A DNA stretch of 64,000 bases from an uncultured bacterium (GCA_937951485.1 CALEDJ010000015.1:1-64000); one strand, 5' to 3'; shown: positions 1 through 9,441, counted from the stretch's first letter. Program-made: numbers and translations. Notes: generated from the sequence alone by a model not told the origin.

Positions 1-3000
1 GTCGCCGGGTCCAGCCACGCGATGCTGCTGAAGCCGAAGGCCTGCGCATAGGCGATATTCCCCACGCCGGGCAGGGGCACAATAACCGAGGGGAAGCCGT
101 CCGGCGCCAAATCGCGTGGCGGCCACGTGGAATAACTGGGCAGGGTCGGCTGCTTGGGCGGCGACGGATAGAACGGCGAACGCGGGAATTCAAGTTCCGC
201 ATACGGGACGCCGTCGACCGTCGTATCGCCCGGCCGCACGCTGAAGGGCACCGTTTCAAACGCATACTGAATCGCAGTGAGCTGGTCGTTGTTGGCGAGG
301 GGCGATCCGGAAAAGAAAATGCCCTCGGACATGTCCATCTGGATACCCGGTGCGAACAGATTGAAGAAACGGTACCCCATAATCCCGAAGATATCCTGCG
401 ACAGCGGAGTCACCTGCACAATCCGCGGCGGGTCCATCCACAGGCTGAAGAATGTCAAGCCGCCGGTCCCCACGAGATTTTCGACGCTCATCCCATACCG
501 TGCGGCCAGCGCCACAATCCACGGGTCCGTCGTCGGGGGAATCTGGGCGGGATGGATATAGGTTTCTTTCGCGTAAGTATTGTACGTGCTGTAAGTCAAC
601 ACGAGATCATGCACGTCAATGCCGAAGCGAATGGGCTTGACGTTGTCCTGGTTGTGCAGGCGTTCATGCCACCAGGGCTGCGGCGCTATTATCTGACCGT
701 TCACCGTATCCAGGGCGGGCGCGTCCTGCCAGTAGGGCGTGGGGCTGTCAATGTACATGTTGCTGGTGAGGATGCCGCCGTCCCAATGGCCGCCGTGGCG
801 CGGGTTCCACCTGCGTGGCTCGATGAACGCGCGGAAATCCGCGCCCAGTTTCATGCCGACCCCATCGCCCGTCCGCCCGGACACATCCTGAAAGCCGCTG
901 TCCGTGCGCAGCACGACGAAATAGTCCGGCACAGAAAGGAATCCGGGTAATGCATCCGGCGTCCCCTCGAAAAATCCTTTGCATGGCGGCTCCGGACTGA
1001 AACTCCGGCGGCGTCCGCCCGCAAAGCGCAGGCGGATTTTCCACCACGGATCGCCGCCGCCCGGCGGAAACGGAATGTACTCCCATTGGTTCACGCCGGG
1101 GTTGACAAAGCCACCCTGCGGTACTCGTTCCGGAATCATGGGATAGTCTGTAAAGGTAACACCGAAGGTGGTTCCGGAGGGGTCCACCGGCGCCGGTGGG
1201 GTAAAGATGCCGTCGGCGTCGCAGTTGGCAATGGGATATCCGCAGTTGTCACTGCCGCCGGTGTCGTAATACAACCATGCGCCATTGAAAGAATAATCCG
1301 ATTGCACCGCAAAATCCCATGTGCCGCTGAACGCGGTGGTCATGCTCTCCAGCGCTTCGTTCGGATCGAAGCCGCCGTTGCCCGGCGGCCCGTAGGGATC
1401 GCCGCCGATGTCCGTCAGAATCAGGTTGATTTCCGTCGGCTGATGCGTGCATTCGCCGTGCATGTTGATACCGAGCACCGGCACCCAGGCGTCCACCGAG
1501 AAGAGCCGGCGGATGTCCAGCCATTCCCCGCTCACCACCTGGATGAACGTGTCGGAGATGTCCCATCGGGGCCGCGTGTGCTCCGGCACCGGCGTGTACA
1601 TCTTGTTCTGCCAGTTCCACACGTTGTGCCACCGGCCTGGCTCATAACTGTAAATAATATCACCCGTAATATCGAAAACATCGAAACCCGACGAATAACC
1701 GCACGCCTCCATCAGGAAATTCGGCGGCGATGCGAAGAAATCCGGACTGTAACTGTCCGCCGGAGCACCTTCCTCAGTGCGCGGAAATTCTCCGATAATA
1801 TATTGGTCGTGCGGGTACGCGGCATCCAGCGCAATCAGCGCATTCGACACCGGCGGTCCGCTCCAGGGCTGCATGAAAGCGCTCGTAACGGTGATGCCGA
1901 AGGTCTGTGTCGAAGCCCACGTTGATGTCAAGCGCACCGCCACGATGTAGCCGCGGCCCGGGTCCGGACCGGCAATCACCCAGTTCAGCACGGCGCTCAG
2001 TGCATCGAACGAATCCGCTTTGTAAAGCGGCGCCCCGGGGTAGTTGTCAGTCGTCTGCAAGAAGGGAAAATAAGGATTATCGGGCGAAATGCGTCCGAAT
2101 GGGTCGGAAAAACGGAACCCGAAAGGCTGCGCCGGGAAGAAATTGATCGCTGTCGCCGTTTCATGCGCAGTGCCGCGCGGCTGGGGGCGCGGATCCAAAG
2201 CGAAGTTCAGCCGGTAAATGCCGTCATTGAATTCGTACCGGCCAACAAAGTTCGGCATCTCATACGGCACGCCATTGTGGCGCCACCGCAGCATCGGCGT
2301 GCCCGGTTCGATGATGAAGCCGGAAGTGGGCAGTCCCTGGAATCCGCCTTGACGCCATACATAGCGCCCGTCGTACGCGAAGCGGTCGAAGGCCCGGTCC
2401 GGTTCGCCGGCGGGGCCGTTGTCCACGAACAAGCCGAACTCCAGAATATCCTGCTCGCGCGGCCCCACGCTGCGCGAATAGCCTCGGTTTAGAGCGGTGT
2501 CGCTGTGCATCTGAAATTCCAGCATCGTCAACACACGCGGCGCGGGGTTGTCCGGGCTGTAGGACATATTGATGTGGAACAGCGGCACCCAGTCGTTCAA
2601 CGGCACCAGGGCCATCGAATCCTGATCACAGATGAGATCCGTCGCCTCGAAATTCGCTGTTTCCTCGGTTACGGTGACCGTGCGGTCGTTGTCCGGACTT
2701 TCCGGGTCCGGTTCGATGTACGGCTGCGGCACCGGGCACTGACCCTCCTCATCAATACTGCCGAGGTCGGGATCGGGAGAAGGGCACCAGTAAAAAACGT
2801 TCGGGTCGGTTGCGCTTTGCAGCCGCACCCGCATACCGACCACGTATTCCCCCGCAGCGCGCATGAAGGGATAATCCCGCCGTCCCACCACAATGAACTG
2901 GTTCGATAAGGGGGTGCCTTGGGGAAATTCCACCGTAAACTGGATGGGAAAACACCAGATTTGATCCACCTGCTGGGCGTCCGGATCGGTGATATACCAT

Positions 3001-4916
3001 TTGATATGCGATATATAATAGCCTGCTGGCGGCTGTGTCAGGTTTCGAAAAACAAACTGCGGCGGCGTGGACGTCTCCCACGGCGAGATGGTATAGCGAA
3101 CGTTGGTGCCGAGACACGGGTCCACGTCAAATACGGCCGTTACCGCGCGGTTCCCGTTCCGTCGGACAAGACACTGATTGAAGGTCGCTATGTCATCCGC
3201 AGTCAGTCCTTCCCAGCGTACAAATGCCGAACCTTCCCGCGGGGTTGCCACCAAAAGGACATAATTCGCTTCAGGTGGCTCAATAAGGCTGTCATAAATC
3301 TGATATTCTTCTATGCAGTCATCGCCGCAGTTAATCCCGAATTCGCCCGTGGTGCCAGGTCCTGCGGGACCACGCACCGTCCCGCCTGTTCCCGGAGGCC
3401 CGCTCTTGGTCACGGTGATGACGCCCAGCGTATATGCGCTGGCGACAGCACTCCACGCGGAACAAGGCGTGGGATCGGCGTTGCAGGCGCGGATGCGGTA
3501 GAAATACCGGGTTCCGGCATTCAAGTCGGTATGCACATAAGTGCCGGTGCCTCCTGAACCTGATACGGGCGGCAGATCAGCCTGGACAACAGACCACGGC
3601 CCTCCGGCAGCCAAAGCCCACTGCAATTCAAAACGCGTTTCATTCGCGGAATTGTCCTGCCACCGTATGCGCAATTGCGACCGGCCGAACAATGCAGGGT
3701 CATCACTGGGGACCGCCTCTACCCGCAGATTGCTCGGCGCGAACGGTCCTTTTTCAAACTTCGCCTGGATGGTTTTATCCTCGTCCATACGCACGGGGAT
3801 TTCGCCGCTTTCATCGGCGGCTTTGTCTCCCCACGATTCGAGTTTTGACAACTCATCCGGAATCGCTTTCAGCGTGACCGTCGTGTCGAAGGGATATTCT
3901 TCGGAGCAATCGCCCGGGCAGTCAATGCCGTCGGCGACGACGCGGCCTGTTCCCGTGGTGCCGCTGATTTCAACGATCAGGACGGCGTGGGTGGCGCCGG
4001 CGACCGGCCCGGCGTAGTCGGATGTGCCGTCGGCGTTATAAGCGTTCACGCGGTAGTAATAGCGCCGGCCGGAATGCAGTCCCGTGTGGAGGTATTCCGT
4101 GCTGCTGAGGGGGCTGTCGGGCACGGGCGCGAACGCGCCGTCGGCGGCGTCGCTCCATTCAAGATGGTAGCCGGTGGCGCCACTTTCGGCGTTCCACCGC
4201 ACCATGATCTGTTGCGCGGATTGCCCCTCGGCGTTCAATCCGGTCGGCGCGTTCGGGGTTTTTTTCTCGACGCCTTCCGGTTTCGTCGGCTGGAGGCAGA
4301 CATCATCGAGGAAGAAATTGGTCACGCCGCCTGCCTGAGTGCGCGCCTCGAAGCGCAAGATGTGGGACGCACCGTCGGCGAAGGATGTCACGTCCACGGT
4401 CACGAGGCGATAGTCCGCGAATGACCTCTGGTCTGCCTCGGTCGCCTGAAAGACCAGCACATCATCCAGGAAGGCTTGAAAACGGCCGGTCGTCTCGGCG
4501 ACGGGGATGGCCAGATAGAACTGGAGGGAGGCGACGTCCGCTTCGGGAATGACGACTTCCTGCCATAGGGCGCCCTCGGTGTTCTCCTCCGCATTGCCCC
4601 CGAACCACGCCCACCATTCGCCGCTGAATGCGCGGCTGTCGCCGTCATCCGCTGCGCTGCTGCGGATGAACTCGATGCCCGCCGCGGTCTCCTGCCAGTA
4701 GGGCGATGCCGCGCCGCTCTCGAAGCCCGCGTCTGCAAGCAGATTCTCCGCGCAAAGGATGCGCGGCGCGCTTTTTGTCGCCGCAGTCGTATGCGCCGTG
4801 GCGGCGGGCGTCGTATCCGCCGCCTGCACTGCGCGCCAGGGCGGCGACGCCGTCAGTCCGACCACAACCACGATGGCCGCAAGGGCCAGGCATACCGTCA
4901 CGCCGTTCCTGAGCAT
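1..4916 (-). CDS. Secreted multidomain protein with FN3 and B-repeat-like domains (partial; C-terminus lies beyond the left edge)
   Basis: Reading the minus strand from 4916 gives about 1,638 codons with no stop before the window edge. An AAGGAG at 4934-4929 lies 9 nt before GTG 4919, so either GTG 4919 or the adjacent in-frame ATG 4916 is the start. Residues 1-32 form a signal peptide (hydrophobic core VCLALAAIVVVVGLTA, likely cleavage after VQA), so the product is exported. Residues about 45-205 look like a jelly-roll, carbohydrate-binding-like domain. Two fibronectin type III domains lie near 220-310 and 390-490, each followed by a short beta-rich segment ending in a paired-cysteine motif (CPGDC, CGDDC) that resembles bacterial B-repeats. 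Residues from about 575 on are aromatic- and proline-rich and I do not recognise them. Probably a surface or secreted adhesive or carbohydrate-binding protein; the exact role is unknown. Confidence 0.85.
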   Translation of the reverse strand, partial: MLRNGVTVCLALAAIVVVVGLTASPPWRAVQAADTTPAATAHTTAATKSAPRILCAENLLADAGFESGAASPYWQETAAGIEFIRSSAADDGDSRAFSGEWWAWFGGNAEENTEGALWQEVVIPEADVASLQFYLAIPVAETTGRFQAFLDDVLVFQATEADQRSFADYRLVTVDVTSFADGASHILRFEARTQAGGVTNFFLDDVCLQPTKPEGVEKKTPNAPTGLNAEGQSAQQIMVRWNAESGATGYHLEWSDAADGAFAPVPDSPLSSTEYLHTGLHSGRRYYYRVNAYNADGTSDYAGPVAGATHAVLIVEISGTTGTGRVVADGIDCPGDCSEEYPFDTTVTLKAIPDELSKLESWGDKAADESGEIPVRMDEDKTIQAKFEKGPFAPSNLRVEAVPSDDPALFGRSQLRIRWQDNSANETRFELQWALAAGGPWSVVQADLPPVSGSGGTGTYVHTDLNAGTRYFYRIRACNADPTPCSAWSAVASAYTLGVITVTKSGPPGTGGTVRGPAGPGTTGEFGINCGDDCIEEYQIYDSLIEPPEANYVLLVATPREGSAFVRWEGLTADDIATFNQCLVRRNGNRAVTAVFDVDPCLGTNVRYTISPWETSTPPQFVFRNLTQPPAGYYISHIKWYITDPDAQQVDQIWCFPIQFTVEFPQGTPLSNQFIVVGRRDYPFMRAAGEYVVGMRVRLQSATDPNVFYWCPSPDPDLGSIDEEGQCPVPQPYIEPDPESPDNDRTVTVTEETANFEATDLICDQDSMALVPLNDWVPLFHINMSYSPDNPAPRVLTMLEFQMHSDTALNRGYSRSVGPREQDILEFGLFVDNGPAGEPDRAFDRFAYDGRYVWRQGGFQGLPTSGFIIEPGTPMLRWRHNGVPYEMPNFVGRYEFNDGIYRLNFALDPRPQPRGTAHETATAINFFPAQPFGFRFSDPFGRISPDNPYFPFLQTTDNYPGAPLYKADSFDALSAVLNWVIAGPDPGRGYIVAVRLTSTWASTQTFGITVTSAFMQPWSGPPVSNALIALDAAYPHDQYIIGEFPRTEEGAPADSYSPDFFASPPNFLMEACGYSSGFDVFDITGDIIYSYEPGRWHNVWNWQNKMYTPVPEHTRPRWDISDTFIQVVSGEWLDIRRLFSVDAWVPVLGINMHGECTHQPTEINLILTDIGGDPYGPPGNGGFDPNEALESMTTAFSGTWDFAVQSDYSFNGAWLYYDTGGSDNCGYPIANCDADGIFTPPAPVDPSGTTFGVTFTDYPMIPERVPQGGFVNPGVNQWEYIPFPPGGGDPWWKIRLRFAGGRRRSFSPEPPCKGFFEGTPDALPGFLSVPDYFVVLRTDSGFQDVSGRTGDGVGMKLGADFRAFIEPRRWNPRHGGHWDGGILTSNMYIDSPTPYWQDAPALDTVNGQIIAPQPWWHERLHNQDNVKPIRFGIDVHDLVLTYSTYNTYAKETYIHPAQIPPTTDPWIVALAARYGMSVENLVGTGGLTFFSLWMDPPRIVQVTPLSQDIFGIMGYRFFNLFAPGIQMDMSEGIFFSGSPLANNDQLTAIQYAFETVPFSVRPGDTTVDGVPYAELEFPRSPFYPSPPKQPTLPSYSTWPPRDLAPDGFPSVIVPLPGVGNIAYAQAFGFSSIAWLDPA

Positions 4917-5152
4917 CACGTTGATAGTCTCCTTGAGCAGGAAAAAATCCCACCCCCGCGCCGTATTGCGACACGTACCGAATCCATCTTTGTTGTATCA
5001 CCCGTTATCCGCCGGACACACCGCGACACCACGCGCCACAGCCGATTCTCCTGAGGAATCTCGTGAATCACCTCAATTGCTTTCGCACACGCACCACGCA
5101 GTCGCTCCTGACACACCCGGCAGGACGTTTCAAAACATGTATGATTCCCCAC
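4916..5152 (-). CDS. Possible small leader ORF, 78 codons, coupled to the large secreted protein gene
   Basis: A GTG-started ORF fills almost the whole 5' leader of the large secreted-protein gene. An AAGGA stands just upstream of GTG 5152. Its TGA (4918-4916) overlaps the downstream ATG as TGATG, the classic arrangement for translational coupling. The predicted peptide is basic and has six cysteines in the N-terminal two thirds. I recognise no family, and the predicted transcription start lies only a few bases before the GTG, so this may be non-coding leader that happens to be open. Confidence 0.3.
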   Translation of the reverse strand: MGNHTCFETSCRVCQERLRGACAKAIEVIHEIPQENRLWRVVSRCVRRITGDTTKMDSVRVAIRRGGGIFSCSRRLST

Positions 5153-5167
5153 CTATTTCCTTCGCTT

Positions 5168-5196
5168 TTTATAGCATAGCCCCGAGCAGGTGTCAA
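5168..5196 (-). promoter_or_regulatory. Sigma70-type promoter for the large secreted protein
   Basis: On the minus strand TTGACA (5196-5191) and TATAAA (5173-5168) are separated by exactly 17 bp. Transcription would start near 5161 and give a leader of about 240 nt before the start codon at 4916/4919. Confidence 0.7.
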
Positions 5197-5366
5197 TAGA
5201 GAAACTCCCTGCAATTGCCTTACGCACTTGAAGTTAAGTGTCTGATAACGCAGCCGGTGGATAGCAGAATTCATTTTTTTTGTAAATCATATCCCAAAAA
5301 CAATCGAATCCCACGCCATCCCCGTCCTGTTCAACTGCCCGCACCAAGCCTTCCTACGGTCCTGGT

Positions 5367-5467
5367 AGTATACCCGGCCGCCCAAGCGCCTGCAAGCAAA
5401 AATTATGATCAAATCTCCCGGTCTGTTTTGAAGTATACCCGGCCGCCCAAGCGCCTGCAAGCAAAAA
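5367..5467. repeat. Two identical 36-bp direct repeats separated by 29 bp
   Basis: Positions 5367-5402 and 5432-5467 are identical over 36 bp (AGTATACCCGGCCGCCC at the start, GCAAGCAAAAA at the end), with 29 unrelated bases between them. They lie downstream of the DUF4340 gene and upstream of the promoter at 5168-5196. Only two copies exist and no cas gene is near. Apart from this pair I see no gene in 5197-5607. Confidence 0.9.
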
Positions 5468-5607
5468 AGCGCCCGGCCTCCTTAAAACATGGATTCGAAC
5501 CGGAAGGCCATGCGCCAAGGTGCCGCCGTTTCCTGTCAGTGGCATCCCTTTCCTCCTTGCTGTCCGTGTGCGTCTGTGCTTGTCCGCGCCAATGCGGCGC
5601 GCAGGGC

Positions 5608-7449
5608 CTACAGATCGCGCAAACCGCCCAACAACTCCCGCACGGTTTCGATGATATCCTGCCGCACACGATAGACACCGGGCCGGGCGTCGCTGGCGGC
5701 ATAACGCCGCTGGTCTTCTCCCGGCACGGGATTGCCGATGGTCAGCGGTCCGTGGCGCTCGGGTCTTGCATTCGGGTCCTTCTCATCGTGCGTTGTCACA
5801 TAAACGGAAAAGATGGGATGGTCCAGACCGGTGTTGGGATGTTCCTCGGGTTTTACGGCCACACCCGCGGCAAAAAGTGGACTGAGCGCATCCAAAAGAG
5901 CGAGTACGTCGCTCTGGTTGCCAAGCGCTTTGCTTTCCGGATTCTTCACCACCCACCGTCCGTGGATTTTTTCCAGCACATAGCCCCTGCCCTCGAACTG
6001 GAATTCGAGTTTGACGGCGTGGGGCTTCGGAAATCGGAACAGGTCGCGGGACTGGAACTGCGCGAGGTCAGTGCGGATGCGCTCGACCTGCCCCCGCGCC
6101 GCCTGCATGATGGCCCCGGTGTCCTGGGTGACATAGAAATAGGCGTCATCCACGGGATGCCGCTTTATGCGGATTACGCCTGGTTCCCCTCCATCGGTGA
6201 AACGCACGGTGATGGTCGTTTCGGGGGCATCGAGGCCGTACTGCGCCAAGTCGCCCTCCTGAAAGATGGCCCCTTCGACCATCTTGAGCGCTGCAACATA
6301 CTCGGAGACGACGCCCTGGTCCGTCGGGGCTTCCTCGGGTCGGGTAATGCGCCAGCCTTGGGTCGCATCGTATTCCAGGAGAAAGGTTCCTTCCAAGCCG
6401 TCGTATTCGATGGCCGCGATGTCCGCGGCCTGGCGGGTCAGCAGGCGGCGTTCGCGGAAAGCATCGGGGATTTTCGGAAAGAGGCTCAGCATGTGCGCGT
6501 CCAGTCGAAACACGGCTTCGCGGTCCTTGCGCTGGGCAAAAATGCGCGTGCCGCCGCCGGCTTCGTCCACATCGCCGATGAGAATGGTCTGCGGCTTGCC
6601 GTCTTTTTCGTCGGCCACGGTGACGCGCGCCACGGGCGGATCCAGTCCGTAGGCGCTCAGGGTGACCGGATTGTCAATGAAATCTTCACCGACGCCGAAC
6701 TGAATCTCGCGCGCCAGCGCTTCGACGAGTTCCTGGTTGGCCGCGGCCTCCACGGGCGCCGTCATCCGCCACGGGGTCTCGGCGCTGTCGCGGACGACGG
6801 TCACCGCAATGGACTCTTCGCCGATTTCCGGCGGGTCTTCCAGTGTCATCGTGCCGCGGCCGGTCCATATCCAGGCAAATTCCATTCGCAGCAGCGCGGC
6901 ATTGCGGTCATTGACCAGGAAGCGGTTGCGCAAGTCTTTAAGAGAACGGTCCAATTCAAAAAACGCCTGCTTGGTCGCGAGGAATACCGGACCGTCGTCC
7001 AGCTGGGCGTACCGGTAGGTCTGGGTCGGTTCCAGGGACCCGAAGCGCAGCAGATGGTCCTTTCCATCGGCGCTGCGCGCCCGTACCGTCAGGGCGGGGT
7101 CGGCGAGTCCATACGTGGCGGGCTCGTCCACGCGCGCCAGCAGGGTGCGCTCATTGGTCAGGTGCGCGAGTTGCGCCGCCACGCGGTCCCACAGGGGCTC
7201 AAGCGGCGCAATGGCAGGCGAAGGCTTGATCATGACCCAGCCGCCCGATTCCTTGCGTCCCGCCGCTACGGGCGGTTCATCCAGCCGGTCAATCTCGACC
7301 TCGCTGATCGCCTCGGCGGGAAAATCAAAGACGCGCTTCGCTTCGCGTGCGCGCTCCGCGGCGCGGTCGCGCCGCCACTGCATGCTCCAATAGGCCGCGC
7401 ACAAAAACGCCAACGCCAGAGCCAAGGCCAGCGTGCCCTTGTACTTCAT
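5608..7449 (-). CDS. DUF4340 domain-containing membrane-anchored protein of a Gld-type ABC system
   Basis: 613 residues. I chose ATG 7449 because it overlaps the stop of the upstream GldG-like gene as ATGA and has GGAGGA 8-13 nt before it. One N-terminal membrane helix (LALALALAFLCAAYW) is followed by a long soluble region with several repeats of the type YGL(D/A)xP-(E/A)xT(I/V)xV next to SG-GW motifs, typical of DUF4340. In other genomes this family sits behind GldG-like and ABC-2 permease genes, as it does here, so it is probably the last subunit of the export machine encoded by 5608-11076. Its substrate is unknown. Confidence 0.8.
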   Translation of the reverse strand: MKYKGTLALALALAFLCAAYWSMQWRRDRAAERAREAKRVFDFPAEAISEVEIDRLDEPPVAAGRKESGGWVMIKPSPAIAPLEPLWDRVAAQLAHLTNERTLLARVDEPATYGLADPALTVRARSADGKDHLLRFGSLEPTQTYRYAQLDDGPVFLATKQAFFELDRSLKDLRNRFLVNDRNAALLRMEFAWIWTGRGTMTLEDPPEIGEESIAVTVVRDSAETPWRMTAPVEAAANQELVEALAREIQFGVGEDFIDNPVTLSAYGLDPPVARVTVADEKDGKPQTILIGDVDEAGGGTRIFAQRKDREAVFRLDAHMLSLFPKIPDAFRERRLLTRQAADIAAIEYDGLEGTFLLEYDATQGWRITRPEEAPTDQGVVSEYVAALKMVEGAIFQEGDLAQYGLDAPETTITVRFTDGGEPGVIRIKRHPVDDAYFYVTQDTGAIMQAARGQVERIRTDLAQFQSRDLFRFPKPHAVKLEFQFEGRGYVLEKIHGRWVVKNPESKALGNQSDVLALLDALSPLFAAGVAVKPEEHPNTGLDHPIFSVYVTTHDEKDPNARPERHGPLTIGNPVPGEDQRRYAASDARPGVYRVRQDIIETVRELLGGLRDL

Positions 7450-9101
7450 TGGTGCTTCCTCCGCAGCCAGCGCATCGTCAATCCCGCCGCCGCAACCAAT
7501 TGCGCCGTAAGCAAAACGGAAATCCACGTGACGGCCCGTTTCTGCATCGGCGACAAAAACAGCGGAGGCGTTTCCTTGCCCGTTGGACGAATCGCGATCA
7601 ATTCCTCATGCTCCGTCAGCCAGGCAAAAGCGTTCAGCACGAAATTGAAATTGCCCGGCACCGCCAGCCCGTTGTTCGAGGTGATATCGGAATCACCAAC
7701 GACAATTATTCGGGCTTCGCGCGGACGCCCTCCGCCGGGAACCGCATCGCAGCGGGCCACCGCCGCCACGGCCAACGGCAACGGCCCCGGCTCATCACCT
7801 TCGTTGCGCTGCGCCTGGCCGGTCTGCGCAAAGCGCGCCACATCGCGCTCGGCCCAATAATAGGGTTTGCTGCGCAATAACGGTGTGACAATGACGCCGT
7901 CGGGAACTTTTTCCGCCGGACGCACCGTGCGGGCGGCCTGGAGCACCATGGACTGGGCGAAACCGCGCGTCACCGGGTGCTCCGCGTTGAATGCGCCGCG
8001 ATATTCCATGAATCCTTCGTCAAGATGCTGAAACGGCACATTGTCCGTGGTCAGTTCCTCCTCCCACATCTTCTCATAGCGGTCCGTCACGACAATGTCG
8101 CTGCCGATGCGGATGCCGTAGCGTTCTTCCAGCCATGGGCGCAACACTTCGCCGCCCGGCGTCTGACGCACGCTGCGCCACGGGTCCAAGAGCAGAAACA
8201 TGCGGCCGCCGTGCCGGAGATACTCTTCTATCGCAAAGAGTTCCTGCGGATGCAGATCGCCGGAGGGGTTGTTGATCACCAGCACATTGCAATCATGCGG
8301 CACTTCCGGGTCCGTGATCTTGATCGCGATGCGCTCCGGCCGATATGACTCCCCCGCCAGCAGGTTGCCCAGCATGGACGCACCGCCCGCGCTCTCGTCC
8401 AGAATATCCCGTTCGTTGTGCCCCGTAAGGAAACACACCTTGGGCTCCGCATCCCGCAATACGTTGATCAACGCGTTCGTGAAGTCGCGTTCCTCCAGAC
8501 GCGGACTGCCGCCCGACAGCGTGATCACGCGCTGGCGCGCCCCCGCGCTCACCACCACCGTCCCCTGCGGCGACGTGTGCGTGACGTTCAGCGCGTCCAA
8601 GCGCGGGCGGTCAATATGCGGGTCCAGCAATTCGACCTTCAGCAGGTCCGTGTATTTCCGGCACTGCTCCAGGAAACGCATCGTCTTGTCCCGCGCAATC
8701 AAGACCAATTCATCATGAACATTGATGAAAAAGCACGTGACGTTGACCTCGCGCGTCATCCCCTGCAGCACCTGCACCGTCTGGGGCGCAAGTTGACGTC
8801 GTCCTTCGCGCGTCAGGTCCCATGAAACATCCCACGCGGACGCCAGCGCGTACAACACCATGCAGATGCCCAGAAACAGAGCGGAGGAAAGCACGGCGTT
8901 GATGCCCCCGACGGCGCGGCCCTGCAGCATGGCGCGGCCTGCGCTCGCCCGGAGCGCCGTCACAAACCAAGCCACTCCGGCCGCAATGAAGAGCAGCAGC
9001 GGGATCAGCACCCAGATGGAAAAAGGGTCCTGCATCCACGCCAGCAGATTCAACGCCGCTGCCAGCGCCACCCAAGCCGTTATCGCCGCCACTCTCCGCA
9101 T
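7446..9101 (-). CDS. GldG-family ABC transporter auxiliary protein
   Basis: 551 residues, ATG start. Two N-terminal membrane helices, a third near residues 70-90 (SALFLGICMVLYALA), a large extracytoplasmic domain, and a C-terminal helix (VTWISVLLTAQLVAAAGLTM). The segment after helix 3 (DLTREGRRQLAPQTVQVL) and the later FLTGHNERD and LLLDPWRS motifs fit the GldG/DUF4350-like (ABC-type uncharacterised transport system) family. It lies between the ABC-2 permease (9442-10296) and the DUF4340 gene, with a 4-bp overlap to the latter. Related GldFG proteins are tied to gliding or type 9 secretion in Bacteroidota, but similar operons occur widely without gliding. Confidence 0.8.
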   Translation of the reverse strand: MRRVAAITAWVALAAALNLLAWMQDPFSIWVLIPLLLFIAAGVAWFVTALRASAGRAMLQGRAVGGINAVLSSALFLGICMVLYALASAWDVSWDLTREGRRQLAPQTVQVLQGMTREVNVTCFFINVHDELVLIARDKTMRFLEQCRKYTDLLKVELLDPHIDRPRLDALNVTHTSPQGTVVVSAGARQRVITLSGGSPRLEERDFTNALINVLRDAEPKVCFLTGHNERDILDESAGGASMLGNLLAGESYRPERIAIKITDPEVPHDCNVLVINNPSGDLHPQELFAIEEYLRHGGRMFLLLDPWRSVRQTPGGEVLRPWLEERYGIRIGSDIVVTDRYEKMWEEELTTDNVPFQHLDEGFMEYRGAFNAEHPVTRGFAQSMVLQAARTVRPAEKVPDGVIVTPLLRSKPYYWAERDVARFAQTGQAQRNEGDEPGPLPLAVAAVARCDAVPGGGRPREARIIVVGDSDITSNNGLAVPGNFNFVLNAFAWLTEHEELIAIRPTGKETPPLFLSPMQKRAVTWISVLLTAQLVAAAGLTMRWLRRKHQ

Positions 9102-9201
9102 TTTATCATCCCAATGAACCTATTTTCCTAAGAAGGAAAACAAGTCACGTTTTGGCCGACCGGCATACCCTTTGGAATCAACACACATAACACTTTCTTC
9201 T

Positions 9202-9305
9202 CGTCATTGCGAGCGGGGCGGCGATCTGCGCCGCTGAGCGAAGCAACCTGAGGCGGACTCTCTATCCAGATTGCCGCGCTACGCTTCCCTTCGCTCGCAA
9301 TTACG
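9202..9305. repeat. Palindromic, MITE-like intergenic element
   Basis: CGTCATTGCGAGCG at 9202-9215 is mirrored by CGCTCGCAATTACG at 9292-9305 (13 of 14 pairs). The interior also holds GCGAAGCAACC and GGTTGC-like pieces typical of the CGTCATTGCGAG dispersed palindromes found in many environmental genomes. It sits in the 340-bp gap between the permease and GldG-like genes, where no gene is visible. Confidence 0.7.
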
Positions 9306-9316
9306 GAGTTATGCGG

Positions 9317-9344
9317 AGTGATTGCTTCAGTCGGCTAAAATGTT
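9317..9344. repeat. 28-bp dispersed repeat, copy A
   Basis: AGTGATTGCTTCAGTCGGCT plus AAAATGTT matches 43953-43980 at 24 of 28 positions in the same orientation. Both copies are intergenic and 34 kb apart. Function unknown; it may be part of a longer decayed mobile or structured element. Confidence 0.6.
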
Positions 9345-9380
9345 GTGAAAGCGAAATGCGACACAGTGAAAAGGAACTAC

Positions 9381-9436
9381 TCCGCATTCCGCGTTCCGCA
9401 TTCCGCATTCCGCGTTCCGCATTCCGCGTTCCGCAT
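9381..9436. repeat. Heptanucleotide tandem repeat, eight units
   Basis: Eight head-to-tail 7-mers of TCCGCAT or TCCGCGT run from 9381 to 9436, ending five bases before the stop codon of the permease gene. The 7-nt period makes a pseudo-coding pattern in all frames. It is low-complexity intergenic DNA, not a gene. Confidence 0.9.
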
Positions 9437-9441
9437 TCGAT

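Noticed and set aside
5367-5467. Minimal CRISPR array
   Set aside because: Only two repeats and one spacer, with no cas genes or leader; kept as a direct repeat only.
5461-5580. A tRNA T-loop-like GGTTCGAATCC on the minus strand near 5485-5500
   Set aside because: The flanking bases do not form a T-stem, and no acceptor, D- or anticodon arm can be found within 90 bases.
5215-7860. Long plus-strand open frame (881 codons) antisense to the DUF4340 gene
   Set aside because: Arginine/glycine/histidine-rich shadow typical of GC-rich DNA. The opposite strand encodes a recognisable family with a ribosome binding site and operon overlap. The same applies to the long antisense frames opposite cooS (16477-17901), groEL (55542-57515), fdhA and acsV.
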